Positions 1 through 8,325 of a stretch of 64,000 nucleotides of DNA are shown piece after piece; position 1 is the first letter of the stretch, and each line of letters begins with the position of its first letter. The notes under the pieces are model-generated. The model was not told the DNA's origin, made no database searches, and worked only from the letters and a program-made list of their open reading frames with translations. The stretch is from Lentzea terrae (lineage in GTDB: Bacteria; Actinomycetota; Actinomycetes; Mycobacteriales; Pseudonocardiaceae): assembly GCF_003265345.1 (NCBI RefSeq), contig NZ_QFWW01000020.1, positions 62,001-126,000 of the forward strand, in the 5' to 3' direction. Position numbers and translations under genes: made by a program.

Positions 1-672
1 GGTGCTGAACACCCCGAGGACGACGATGCTGAACGTCACCGGGCCGGTGAAGTCCGGCACCCGCCAGTCGAGGAACGGCGTCACCAGCGCCTGCAGCACC
101 GCCGCCGAGACGAGCTGCGCCGCAGCCAGCGACAGCGGGGCCAGGCCCAGCGGCGAGAGGTACTTCCGGACGTACACGAAGCCGATCGCGTAGCTGACCG
201 CCGCACCGAAGCAGGCCAGCCGTCCGCTCAGCGACCCGAGCGACTCGTGCCACGGACCGATCAGCAGCACCACGCCGATGAAGCCGAGCCCGAGGCCGAC
301 CGCCTTGCGTGAGGTCGCCCGCTCGGTCGGGAGGGCTGCCGTCGCCAGCGCGAGCGTCAACAGCGGCGAGGCACCGATCAGGACGCCCGCGATGCCGGCG
401 CCGGTCGTCTTCTCCCCGTACGACAACAGCAGGAACGGGATCACGTTGCCGAACAGCCCCGCCGCGCCGATGTGGCCCCAGACCCGCACGGAGCGCGGCA
501 GGGCGACCTTGCGGGCAGCCGCGATCGACAGCAGCACCGCCGCGCCCAGCACGAGTCTGCTCAGCACGAGCTGGCTCGGTGTCAGACCTTCGAGGGAGAC
601 CTTGATGAAGGTGAAGCTGCTGCCCCACAGCAGTGCCAGCAGCAGGAAGCGCGCGACGGATGCCTTGTCCAT
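1..672 (-). CDS. EamA/DMT-family transporter, 3' end cut by window edge
   Basis: The first 224 residues of a multi-pass membrane protein of the drug/metabolite transporter (EamA) family run off the left edge. It starts MDKASVARFLLLALLWGSSF, and the LLWGSSF followed by a hydrophobic helix is the usual first helix of EamA proteins. About seven hydrophobic segments are visible, and the family normally has ten in two five-helix repeats, so roughly the last quarter is missing. The family exports small metabolites or amino acids; the substrate cannot be read from sequence. It lies 43 bp downstream of the alpha/beta hydrolase gene on the same strand, so the two may be co-transcribed. The long open frames on the opposite strand are GC-driven shadows. 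Confidence 0.85.
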   Translation of the reverse strand, partial: MDKASVARFLLLALLWGSSFTFIKVSLEGLTPSQLVLSRLVLGAAVLLSIAAARKVALPRSVRVWGHIGAAGLFGNVIPFLLLSYGEKTTGAGIAGVLIGASPLLTLALATAALPTERATSRKAVGLGLGFIGVVLLIGPWHESLGSLSGRLACFGAAVSYAIGFVYVRKYLSPLGLAPLSLAAAQLVSAAVLQALVTPFLDWRVPDFTGPVTFSIVVLGVFST

Positions 673-715
673 TGCTTCTCGATTCGGGTCATCTGTCCGT
701 GGTCGTTCCGTTACT

Positions 716-1579
716 TCAGCAGGAGCTGCTAGTGGCGCGGTGGAGCGCCGAGTCGAGGAACGGAACCACGGCAGCGGCAACGGTTTCCGGTGCGAGCACC
801 GGCGCGAAGTGACCCACGCCCGGCAGTTGCCGCGCGTGCGCGTCGGCGACGTGCTGAGCCAGGTAGTCCTCCACCGCGGCGAAGAAGATGCCGAGCAGCG
901 TCTGTTCGCCGCGCAGCAGCAGGACCGGCGCGGTGACCTGCCCGAGCGCTTCCGGATCCGTCGGCCGCGGTCCCCGGTAGACCACGTCCTGCCCGACGAG
1001 CTGGAGCATCGCGGGGATGCCGGGTGCCCAGCGCTCGCAGAAGGACGTTGCCTCCAGCGCGGCGATCTCGTTGGCGGGGCAGATCCCCGGGAGGAACGCG
1101 CGCGCCGCGTCGAGGAGCCGCCCGTCGGCCGCCGCCGCGCCCACCTGCTGCATCGCGGCACCCAGCCGGGCGAAGTCGTCCTCTCCGCCCACCCCGATCA
1201 CGACGGGCTCGTGGATGGCGACGGCAGCCACGGAGTCGCTGTCGGCGGCCGCGCCCAGCACCCACGCCCCACTGCCAGACCAACCGACCAGGCCGACCGG
1301 TTCGCCGATGCTGTCGACGAACGCGGTGACGTCCTCCTTCAGCCGCAGCGGTGAGTGGTCCGGGTGATCGGCGGACAACCCTCTGCCGCGCGTGCTCGGC
1401 AGGTAGCAGGTGTACCGGTCGGTGAGGTGCGGCAGCAGTTCCGTCCAGGCGACCTCGCCGTCCCCATACGCGCCGTGGACCAGCACGAGTGCCGGCCCCT
1501 GCCCTGCCACGCGGCCGGCGATCTCGGTGCCGTCGGCGGAGATGGCGCGGTGGATCCGGGCGAATTCGTTGGTGTTCAT
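716..1579 (-). CDS. alpha/beta hydrolase
   Basis: A 287-residue alpha/beta hydrolase. The oxyanion loop is LVHGAYGDG (residues 33-41), the nucleophile elbow is GWSGSG with Ser101, and the catalytic His is in GVGHF near residue 257. No signal peptide is seen, so it is probably cytosolic. The ATG at 1579 is chosen because GAGGAG lies 5 nt upstream; the same frame stays open further upstream but has no better start. It lies 107 bp behind the LuxR-TPR regulator on the same strand, which makes it a likely target of that regulator. This is inference from position; the substrate is unknown. Proteins of this type are often annotated as hydrolases of small esters or amides. Confidence 0.85.
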   Translation of the reverse strand: MNTNEFARIHRAISADGTEIAGRVAGQGPALVLVHGAYGDGEVAWTELLPHLTDRYTCYLPSTRGRGLSADHPDHSPLRLKEDVTAFVDSIGEPVGLVGWSGSGAWVLGAAADSDSVAAVAIHEPVVIGVGGEDDFARLGAAMQQVGAAAADGRLLDAARAFLPGICPANEIAALEATSFCERWAPGIPAMLQLVGQDVVYRGPRPTDPEALGQVTAPVLLLRGEQTLLGIFFAAVEDYLAQHVADAHARQLPGVGHFAPVLAPETVAAAVVPFLDSALHRATSSSC

Positions 1580-1686
1580 GGTGACTCCTCGGTATTCGCG
1601 CCGTGGTCTGGCGCGTCTACAGAGGACGCTAGGTCGCGTGGCAGGCCGCCTGCTTCGGAACGATTGACCAACTGCGGCGGGAGCGA

Positions 1687-3294
1687 CTACGCGGTTGTGC
1701 GCAGGTCCAGCCGCCGGTCGATGGCGTAGCGGGCGGCCTGGGTCCGGGAGGTGACGCCGATCTTGTGGAAGATGTTCGTGAGGTGGCGGGCGACGGTCCG
1801 GTCGCTGATGAACAGCGCCTCGCCGATCTCCCGGTTGGACCGGCCCTCGGCGACGAGCACCAGCACCTCGCACTCGCGCCGCGTCAACCCGTCCGGCGCC
1901 TGCTGATGCACGCCCAGCCGCTCGTACACGGCCTTCGCGCGTTCATCCTCGGCGCACGCGGACGCCGCGTCACCGAGCGCCCGGTACGCCTCGGCGAGCC
2001 GGACGCAGATGCCGGCGGCGTCGTACTCCGCGCCCAGTTCGTGCCAGCGCCGGCACGCTTCGCGCAGCACCGGCAGCGCCCGTTCCGGCTGCCCCTCGGC
2101 CAGCAGCACCGCGCCACGTGCGGCAGCAGCCATCGCCTCCAGCCCCGAGGTCGCGTACTTCGCCGCCGTCGCCTCGAGTTCGGCCGCCGCGACCACCGCG
2201 TCGTCCAGCCGACCGGCCGAGATCGCGATCTCCACCAGCGCCGAACACAGCGGGGCGCGGGACAACGGGTCGGTGCCTGCCGCGGCGACGGCCGAACGCA
2301 CCGACGTCGCGGCCCCATCGGCATCCCCCGTCCGGAGCTGCAGCAGCGCGCGTCCCGGTTGCGGGTCGCGGCCACGGGCGTGCGCCTCGTCGTACGCCTC
2401 GGCGGCACCGGGGTCGCCGCGCAACCGGCGTGCCTCGGCCGTCACGTACCAGGCTTCCGCGGCGTAGTCGATCCGGCTGGCGCAGAGGTCGACCACCACC
2501 CGGAGCGCGACCTGTTCCGCCTCCAGCCACTCGCCGTGGAGCAGCAGGAGCTGCGCCCGGTGCACCGCGCACAGTCCCCCGAACAGCACCGCCGCGGGGA
2601 AGGTGGCCAGCCACTGCTCGGCCAGCGTGGTCCAGCGGGCCATCCGGCGCACGTCGGAGACCTCGTGGCAGGCCGCGATGGTGTGGCAGTAGAGCGTGCC
2701 CGAGATGAACGGCGCGAGCTGTCCGTCCAGGACGGTGACCATGGCCTCGTCGAGCAGCGCCAGCCCGTCGGCCACGTGGCCGGACCGGATCAGGGCGCGT
2801 CCTTCGCCGTTCAACCCCACCGCGACCAGATCCGGCGCGCCGACCCGGCGGCCGATGTCCTGCACCTGCCGGGCCGCGTCCACGGCCGCCGCCGGCTGGC
2901 CCGCCATCAGGCTCGCCTCCACGCCCATGAAGGTGAGCACCCACCCGTGCACCGGGGAGTCCTGGACGTCCTCCGCGAGCCGCCTGGCGCGTCCCAGCCA
3001 CCCCACGGCGCGCGGCTCGTCACCGCGGCCCATGTGGAAGATGCCGAGCACCATGGCGATGTGCGCGGCTTCAGCCGTGCGGGACTCGGCCAGGAAGGCG
3101 TCGTAGGCCGCGGCGCCGAGCCGCAGGTTGTCCTCGACGCGGCCGACCCACCACACGGCGTCGGCGTGGGCCGCGAAGTCGTCGGCGGTGAACTGCTCCG
3201 GCGGCACGGCGTCGAAGTGCGCCGCAGCGGACGTCCAGTCGTGCGCTGCGTAGGCCAACCGGGCCTGGGTCAGGCCGTAGTCGTGCTCGTCCAT
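1687..3294 (-). CDS. LuxR-family regulator with TPR-like helical repeats
   Basis: A 535-residue transcription regulator. Residues 1 to about 460 are Ala/Leu/Arg-rich helical repeats of TPR type, a likely sensing or oligomerisation region. The C-terminus is a LuxR (GerE) helix-turn-helix: [20 protein letters not shown], then [19 protein letters not shown]. There is no receiver domain and no Walker A motif, so it is neither a response regulator nor a full-length LAL protein; it resembles the C-terminal half of a LAL regulator. It starts with ATG 3294, 39 bp after the CGNR gene stop, and precedes the hydrolase gene. Its ligand and targets are unknown. Confidence 0.85.
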   Translation of the reverse strand: MDEHDYGLTQARLAYAAHDWTSAAAHFDAVPPEQFTADDFAAHADAVWWVGRVEDNLRLGAAAYDAFLAESRTAEAAHIAMVLGIFHMGRGDEPRAVGWLGRARRLAEDVQDSPVHGWVLTFMGVEASLMAGQPAAAVDAARQVQDIGRRVGAPDLVAVGLNGEGRALIRSGHVADGLALLDEAMVTVLDGQLAPFISGTLYCHTIAACHEVSDVRRMARWTTLAEQWLATFPAAVLFGGLCAVHRAQLLLLHGEWLEAEQVALRVVVDLCASRIDYAAEAWYVTAEARRLRGDPGAAEAYDEAHARGRDPQPGRALLQLRTGDADGAATSVRSAVAAAGTDPLSRAPLCSALVEIAISAGRLDDAVVAAAELEATAAKYATSGLEAMAAAARGAVLLAEGQPERALPVLREACRRWHELGAEYDAAGICVRLAEAYRALGDAASACAEDERAKAVYERLGVHQQAPDGLTRRECEVLVLVAEGRSNREIGEALFISDRTVARHLTNIFHKIGVTSRTQAARYAIDRRLDLRTTA

Positions 3295-3333
3295 CGGCCG
3301 TCCATTTCGCCGGACCTCAGGCTAACCCGCTGT

Positions 3334-3885
3334 TCAACGGTCCGCGCGGCGTTCCCGGAAGGCGATCATGTTCATCCGGTTGCCGCACCGCACCGTGCAG
3401 AACCGCTTGAGCCCGTTGCGGGACAGGTCCAGCACGAGCCCCTCGCAGTCGTCCGCTTCGCAGATCCGCAGGCGGTCCATCTCGTTCATCCGGATCACGT
3501 CGATGAGGGCCAGCGCGGCCTCCACCCGGATGCGTTCGGCGAGCGGGGAGCCGGGCTCGGTGGCGTGGATGTGCCAGTCGAGGTCGTCGTGCCGCACCAG
3601 GTACGGCAACGCGTTGGCGTCGCGGAGCATCTTGTTGACCGCCCCGACGGCGTCGTCGCGGTCGAGGGTCCACACCTGCCTGAGCAGTGCGCGGGTGCGG
3701 TGGACGTCGCGCAGTTCTGCCTCGTCGTGGTCGATGCGACCGGTGAAGGGATAGCCGTCCAGCAGGGCCTTGAGCTGCTCGATCGTGGCCAGCTCGTCCG
3801 TGCCGCTGCGCGAGGCCGACGGATCGGTGTTGCACAGGGCGACGACGAAGACGAGCGACTCCTCCGTGTCAGGGGCAAAACGCAA
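3334..3885 (-). CDS. CGNR zinc-finger transcription regulator
   Basis: A 183-residue protein with the ABATE-like N-terminal domain and a C-terminal CGNR zinc finger. The four ligands are visible: Cys142 and Cys147 (CEADDC), then Cys163 and Cys167 in FCTVRCGNRMN. The family consists of stress- or antibiotic-linked regulators. I place the start at TTG 3885, because AAGGAG sits 5 nt upstream and no ATG or GTG is available nearby. It is divergent from the EamA exporter gene at 3964, with 78 bp between the starts. CGNR genes commonly sit beside transporters, so regulation of the exporter is likely but unproven. Confidence 0.85.
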   Translation of the reverse strand: MRFAPDTEESLVFVVALCNTDPSASRSGTDELATIEQLKALLDGYPFTGRIDHDEAELRDVHRTRALLRQVWTLDRDDAVGAVNKMLRDANALPYLVRHDDLDWHIHATEPGSPLAERIRVEAALALIDVIRMNEMDRLRICEADDCEGLVLDLSRNGLKRFCTVRCGNRMNMIAFRERRADR

Positions 3886-3963
3886 ATTGACTCCTTACTC
3901 GCACCGGCCTACCGTCAGGGGTGACAACCAGGTTAGGCCATTACAGGGCGCGGGGAGGCGAGC

Positions 3964-4914
3964 ATGGCGACTGTGTCGAAGTCCACCGGCCTGATCGCGG
4001 CAGCGGTCTCGTTCATCTCGTTCGGCACCTCCGGAGCGTTCGTCAAACCGCTCCTGGAGGCCGGTTGGTCGCCGACTGCCGCCGTCACGGCCCGCGCGCT
4101 CACGGCCGGGCTCGTGCTGCTGCCCTTCGTCGTGGTTTCCCTGCGCGGCAAGTGGAACCTGCTCCTGCAGGCCCGGTGGCCGGTGCTGGGCATGGGACTG
4201 GTCGGCGTGGCGGTCACGCAGGTCCTCTACTTCGCCGCCATCCAACGCATTCCGGTGGCGACGGCGCTGCTCATCGAGTTCCTCGCGCCGATCATCCTGG
4301 TCGGGTTCACCTGGGCGGTCAGCAGGCGACGACCCGCTCCGGTCGTCCTGTTCGGTTCGGTGCTCGCGGTCGGTGGTCTCGTGCTGGTGATCGGGCCGGG
4401 AGCGATCCAGGCGGTGGACCCGATCGGCCTGGCGGCCGCGTTCGGCGCTGCGCTGGGATGCGCCGGGTACTTCTGGATCGCGGCCCGCCCCAACTTCGGA
4501 CTGCCTCCCGTCGCGCTCGCCGGCGCCGGGCTGCTGGTGGCCGCGCCGGTGCTGGCGCTCATCGGGGCGCTCGGTCTGTTGCCGTTCACCGCGACGTTCG
4601 GCGACGTGCCGCTGTTCGGCCTCGAGGCGGCCTGGTGGGTGCCGTTGCTCGTGGTGGCGGTCGTCGGTACGGCGCTGGCCTACGCGTCGGGCATCACCGC
4701 GTCGGGGATCCTCGGGTCACGGCTCGCGTCGTTCATCGCACTGCTGGAGGTCGTGTCCGCCTCCGTGTTCGCCTGGCTGCTGCTGGGCGAGGGGCTGTCT
4801 CCGGTGCAGTTGCTCGGCGGTGCGCTGATCCTCGGCGGCATCGCTTCGGTGCGCGCTGAGCGGCCGCAGGAGGAAGCGTCGACCGCGGCGCCCCCGGTCG
4901 GCGCTTCCTGCTAG
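3964..4914 (+). CDS. EamA-family exporter
   Basis: A 316-residue integral membrane protein of the drug/metabolite transporter family, with about ten hydrophobic helices forming two EamA repeats (roughly residues 10-145 and 155-295). It has the normal full length. ATG 3964 is preceded by GGGGAGG at a 6-nt spacing. It is divergently transcribed from the CGNR regulator and converges on the secreted protease gene, whose stop lies 10 bp downstream. RhtA-like members of this family export amino acids or related metabolites; the substrate here is not evident. The C-terminal tail after the last helix is short and charged. Confidence 0.85.
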   Translation: MATVSKSTGLIAAAVSFISFGTSGAFVKPLLEAGWSPTAAVTARALTAGLVLLPFVVVSLRGKWNLLLQARWPVLGMGLVGVAVTQVLYFAAIQRIPVATALLIEFLAPIILVGFTWAVSRRRPAPVVLFGSVLAVGGLVLVIGPGAIQAVDPIGLAAAFGAALGCAGYFWIAARPNFGLPPVALAGAGLLVAAPVLALIGALGLLPFTATFGDVPLFGLEAAWWVPLLVVAVVGTALAYASGITASGILGSRLASFIALLEVVSASVFAWLLLGEGLSPVQLLGGALILGGIASVRAERPQEEASTAAPPVGASC

Positions 4915-4924
4915 CTGTTTCCTG

Positions 4925-5614
4925 TTAATTCTGGCCGCCGGGACGAATTCCGGTGATCTGCTGAATCCACGCGGCCCTGCGCGGAATGTTCTGATAGGCC
5001 ACGGTCAACCTGGACGGGTCTCCCCCGCCGCCGACCGGACCGGTGCAGGTGCCGATCTCCTGACCGTTGTGGACCATCGGGCCACCGGAGTCGCCGAAGT
5101 AGGCCTGACCGTTGATCGGTGCACCGTTGATCGTGTTGCCGACGGCGACCACGCGCAGGTTCGCGGTCTTGATCGACTGGGCCAGCGGACCGCCGGGCGC
5201 GGAGATGCCGCCCCAGCCGTAGATCTGCACCGTGGCGCCCATCGGCGGCGGCGTCGCGGCGTAGGGCAGGTACCTGCTCAGACCGGCTGACGAGGCCAGC
5301 TTCTTCAGGCCGACGTCACCGTTGGTGTAGTCCGCCACGACCCGGATGCTCCGGCCCTGGCCGAGTCGCTGGCTGCCCACGCGCACGCTGCCGCCCCGGC
5401 CGCAGTGGGCGGCGGTGAGCACCCACAGCGGGCCGATCACCGAACCCGAGCAGAAGCCGCCGGCGTTGACCTGCGCTCCCCACGGAGCGCCGCCGTCGGG
5501 CACGGTGATGCCGCCGATGATGTTGGGCCGCACGTCCGCCTGCGACTGCGGAACCGTGCCGAGGCCGGCCACGAGCGTGGCTCCGACAATTGCGCTTAAC
5601 AGCTTGAGCCGCAT
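4925..5614 (-). CDS. secreted trypsin-fold (S1) serine protease
   Basis: A 229-residue exported chymotrypsin-fold protease. A Sec signal peptide ends at about SQA (residue 26), followed by a very short propeptide and the IIGG activation site (32-35). The catalytic triad is visible as His70 (LTAAHCG), Asp100 (TNGDVGL) and Ser176 (FGDSGGP). Two features differ from trypsin: the usual Cys just before GDSGG is absent, and the residue six before Ser176 is Gln, not Asp, so cleavage after Lys/Arg is not expected. The ATG at 5614 has GGAGAGG 5 nt upstream; in-frame codons further upstream would spoil the signal peptide. It converges on the EamA gene. Confidence 0.88.
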   Translation of the reverse strand: MRLKLLSAIVGATLVAGLGTVPQSQADVRPNIIGGITVPDGGAPWGAQVNAGGFCSGSVIGPLWVLTAAHCGRGGSVRVGSQRLGQGRSIRVVADYTNGDVGLKKLASSAGLSRYLPYAATPPPMGATVQIYGWGGISAPGGPLAQSIKTANLRVVAVGNTINGAPINGQAYFGDSGGPMVHNGQEIGTCTGPVGGGGDPSRLTVAYQNIPRRAAWIQQITGIRPGGQN

Positions 5615-5743
5615 TACCTCTCCTAAAGTCAGGAAATGGGGCAGGGAATCCACGGATGCGGCGAATGATCCGGGGACCATTGTGCGGCCACGGCGCCGAT
5701 TCGCGACCGATCCGAAATTCCGGATTCCGTCGCAGCCGGTCCG

Positions 5744-5805
5744 CTAGGGCCTGTGTCGAAGTCCCGTTCGATGAGAGTCGAATGGGACTTCGACACAGGT
5801 CCTAG
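5744..5805. repeat. 62-bp near-perfect palindrome bounded by CTAG
   Basis: Two 28-bp arms (5744-5771 and 5778-5805) are inverted copies with two mismatches around a 6-nt loop. Both ends carry CTAG, and the arms read CTGTGTCGAAGTCCC inward. It lies between the divergent protease and hydrolase genes, 13 bp before the latter's start codon. It has no T-tract. The shape suggests fused terminal inverted repeats of a small IS or MITE inserted at TA/CTAG, but a strong mRNA hairpin or operator is equally possible. Confidence 0.7.
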
Positions 5806-5818
5806 TAGCGTCCGGAGC

Positions 5819-7084
5819 ATGAGACGACTGCTCAGCGTCGCGTTGTCGTTCGGTCTCGTGTTCGCGGCCGCGCAACCCGCCGCCGCGACCGGTGGCCAGC
5901 CGTTGCCCGGCTACACGATCAACAATCCGCCGCTCGCCCCGGCGTTGGTCGGCGGCTTGCCCACGAAGGTCATACAGGGCGTGCACAGCCACGCCGGGTA
6001 CATCATCGAGGTGCCGCCGCGGTGGAACGGCCGGTTGGCCATGTGGGCGCACGGATATCGCGGTGAGGGCAAGGTGCTGACGGTCGACGCCCCGCCGTAC
6101 GGGCTTCGGCAGCGCTGGCTCGACGAGGGCTACGCGTGGGCCGCGTCTTCCTACTACGCCAACAGCTACGACGTGCGGGCCGGCGTCACGACCACTCGTG
6201 AGCTCGCGACCCTGTTCGGTCAGAAGGTGAAGCGGCCCAAGAAGGTCTTCCTCGCCGGCGTGTCCATGGGCGGGCACGTGATCGCCCGGTCGCTGGAGCA
6301 GTACCCGGGGTTCTACGCGGGCGCGCTGCCGATGTGCGGTGTCCTCGGCGACCACGAGCTGTTCGACTACTTCCTGAGCTACCACCTCGTCGCGCAGGCG
6401 TTGACCGGCATCCGCGCCTACCCGTTGCCGCCGGACTACCTGCAGACCGTGGTCCCCCGCATCCAGCAGGCGCTGGCGGGCCGCGACGACCAGTTCCGCG
6501 CGATCGTCGCCAACCTGTCCGGTGGCGCGCGGCCGGGCAACGAAGCCGCTTACGCGTACTGGCAGAACTTCCTGTTCAACCTCGTTTCGGCGCGCGAGGG
6601 CGACAGCCTGGCCGGCAACCCGATCCAGCTGGCCACGAACCTGACGACGCGCTACCGGCCGAACTCGCCGGTGGACGTCGACAAGACCGTGCAACGGGTC
6701 CGTCCCGCGAACCCGGTCGCCCGGCACACGTGGGCCCTGACCGAGATCCCCGCGGTGGTGGGCCTGCCGAGCGCACCCGTCATGTCGCTGCACGGGCTCG
6801 GCGACCTGTTCGTGCCGTTCTCGATGGAACAGGACTACCGCGACGACGTGGCCCGCTTCGGCCGCACCGATCGGCTCGTTCAGCGCGCGATCCGCACGGT
6901 CGACCACTGCGAGTTCTCCCCCGCCGAGGTCGGTGACGCGTGGCGCGACCTGCTGTTGTGGGTGGACAAGGGAAAGCGGCCGTCCGGTGACGACGTGCGC
7001 CGCACCGATGACCCGCGGTACGGCTGCCGGTTCAGCGACCAGCAGGCCACCGGCGGCACTCGGGCGCTCTTCCCTGCCTGCTGA
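5819..7084 (+). CDS. secreted alpha/beta hydrolase
   Basis: A 421-residue exported protein with a Sec signal peptide (MRRLLSVALSFGLVFAAAQP, cleavage near AAA-TGG). An alpha/beta hydrolase core follows: a WAHGY oxyanion loop at about 76-80, the nucleophile elbow GVSMGG with Ser149, and a candidate His in DHCEF near the C-terminus. I start at ATG 5819 because this gives a clean signal peptide; earlier in-frame codons would translate the palindrome. The substrate is unknown; secreted peptidases, tannases and esterases share this fold. The mRNA leader must contain the palindrome if transcription begins upstream of it. Confidence 0.8.
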   Translation: MRRLLSVALSFGLVFAAAQPAAATGGQPLPGYTINNPPLAPALVGGLPTKVIQGVHSHAGYIIEVPPRWNGRLAMWAHGYRGEGKVLTVDAPPYGLRQRWLDEGYAWAASSYYANSYDVRAGVTTTRELATLFGQKVKRPKKVFLAGVSMGGHVIARSLEQYPGFYAGALPMCGVLGDHELFDYFLSYHLVAQALTGIRAYPLPPDYLQTVVPRIQQALAGRDDQFRAIVANLSGGARPGNEAAYAYWQNFLFNLVSAREGDSLAGNPIQLATNLTTRYRPNSPVDVDKTVQRVRPANPVARHTWALTEIPAVVGLPSAPVMSLHGLGDLFVPFSMEQDYRDDVARFGRTDRLVQRAIRTVDHCEFSPAEVGDAWRDLLLWVDKGKRPSGDDVRRTDDPRYGCRFSDQQATGGTRALFPAC

Positions 7085-7098
7085 CCTGTGAGCAGCCG

Positions 7099-7370
7099 TC
7101 AGCCGTCGTCGTTCTGGCGGCGGCTGCTCGTGGTCTCCTGATCGATCTCGGCCTGCTTGCGGCCTGCGCGGTCCGCGCTGCGCCGCAACGCCGCCAGTGC
7201 CCGGTCCAGCCGCTGCTGTGACCGGCGCACGCCGCGTGCGCGAGGTCGATGACCTCGTCGCTGGTGTCGACGTTGGTCTGCGCGGACAGCCGCAGCCGGT
7301 AACCGCGATCGTCCAGCTCGGCCTGCCGTGCGGTGAGCCGGCGCGCCGGAAGCCGCGGCCGGGGTGACAC
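7099..7370 (-). pseudogene. frameshifted small coiled-coil gene (candidate)
   Basis: Two overlapping frames give one plausible helical protein only if joined. From a GTG at 7370 one frame reads through ARQAELDDRGYRLRLSAQTN and on to IDLAHAA. Near 7230 the sense appears to shift to the frame RRSQQRLDRALAALRRSADR, which ends at 7099 with a charged tail. Together they would make about 90 residues rich in Arg, Glu, Leu and Ala. I do not recognise the family. It may be a decayed gene, a sequencing frameshift, or chance. It fills most of the 335-bp gap before the oxidoreductase gene. Confidence 0.3.
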
Positions 7371-7419
7371 TGTTGGTCCGCTGCGCTGGGGGATCCCCAC
7401 CAGTGAAAGGCAGACCGCC

Positions 7420-8322
7420 ATGCGCGCAGTACGTTTCCACGAGTTCGGCGACCCGCAGGTCCTCACGGTCGAGGACGCCCCCGAACCGCACGCCGGCCCC
7501 GGCGAGGTCCGGGTCAGGGTGCGGGCCGTGAGCGTGAACCCCGTCGACCTGAAGATCCGGGCCGGGTACATGGCCCAGGTCATTCCGACCACGTTCCCCG
7601 CGGTCATCGGGTACGACGCGACCGGTGTCGTCGACGAGGTCGGTGCCGGCGTCACCGATGTCTCGCCAGGCGACCAGGTGTTCGGCCTGGCTGCTCAGGG
7701 CACCACGGCCGAGTACGCCGTGCTCAACGCGTGGGCTTCGGTGCCCAGACCCTGGACGGTCGAGCAGGCGGCCGCGGCCGGCCTGGCCTCCTCCACCGCC
7801 GTCGAGAGCCTCAACGCCCTCGGCGACCTCTCCGGCAAGACGCTGCTCATCGAAGGCGCGGCCGGCGGCGTCGGTTCCGCCGCCGTGCAGATCGCCGTCG
7901 CCCGCGGCGTCACCGTGATCGGCACCGCGAGCGAGGCCAACCACGACTTCCTCCGCTCGCTCGGCGCGATCCCCATCACCTACGGCCCAGGCCTGGCCGA
8001 GCGCGTCGCCGAGGTCGCCCCCGACGGCGTTGACGCCGCGTTCGACACGGCCGGGTCCGGTTCGCTGGCCGACCTCGTGGCGATCGTGGGCTCCTCGTCA
8101 CGTGTCGTGAGCATCGCCGACTTCGGTGCCGCCGCGCTCGGCGTCACTCTGGTCGCGGGCAACGCCCACGCCGCCGACAACCTCGCCGACGCGGCACGAC
8201 TCGGTTCGGCCGGCACCTTCACCCCGGTGGTGCAGGCCGCCTACCCGTTGGAGAAGGCGGCCGACGCCCACGCACACGTCCAGGGCGGTCACACCCGAGG
8301 GAAGGTGCTGATCACGTTGTGA
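7420..8322 (+). CDS. NADP-dependent quinone-oxidoreductase-like enzyme (zinc-free MDR family)
   Basis: A 300-residue medium-chain dehydrogenase/reductase of the quinone oxidoreductase type. The GroES-like N-terminal domain contains SVNPVDLKIRAG and PAVIGYDATGVVDEVG; the Rossmann domain has the nucleotide motif GAAGGVGSAAVQ near residue 145. There are no zinc-ligand cysteines, which fits NADPH-dependent quinone or enone reductases. ATG 7420 follows AAAGG at 8 nt. It converges on the LLM oxidoreductase gene with 3 bp between stops. No operon partner; physiological substrate unknown, electrophile or quinone detoxification being the usual family role. Confidence 0.88.
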   Translation: MRAVRFHEFGDPQVLTVEDAPEPHAGPGEVRVRVRAVSVNPVDLKIRAGYMAQVIPTTFPAVIGYDATGVVDEVGAGVTDVSPGDQVFGLAAQGTTAEYAVLNAWASVPRPWTVEQAAAAGLASSTAVESLNALGDLSGKTLLIEGAAGGVGSAAVQIAVARGVTVIGTASEANHDFLRSLGAIPITYGPGLAERVAEVAPDGVDAAFDTAGSGSLADLVAIVGSSSRVVSIADFGAAALGVTLVAGNAHAADNLADAARLGSAGTFTPVVQAAYPLEKAADAHAHVQGGHTRGKVLITL

Positions 8323-8325
8323 AGC

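Noticed and set aside
278-1354. Long plus-strand open frames opposite the left-edge EamA and hydrolase genes
   Set aside because: Their translations are low-complexity Arg/Ala/Pro-rich and the minus strand encodes clear EamA and alpha/beta hydrolase motifs; they are third-position GC shadows.
3969-3983. CTGTGTCGAAGTCC, matching the arm of the 5744-5805 palindrome
   Set aside because: It lies in the N-terminal coding part of the EamA gene and reads as ordinary codons, with no inverted partner nearby; most likely chance.
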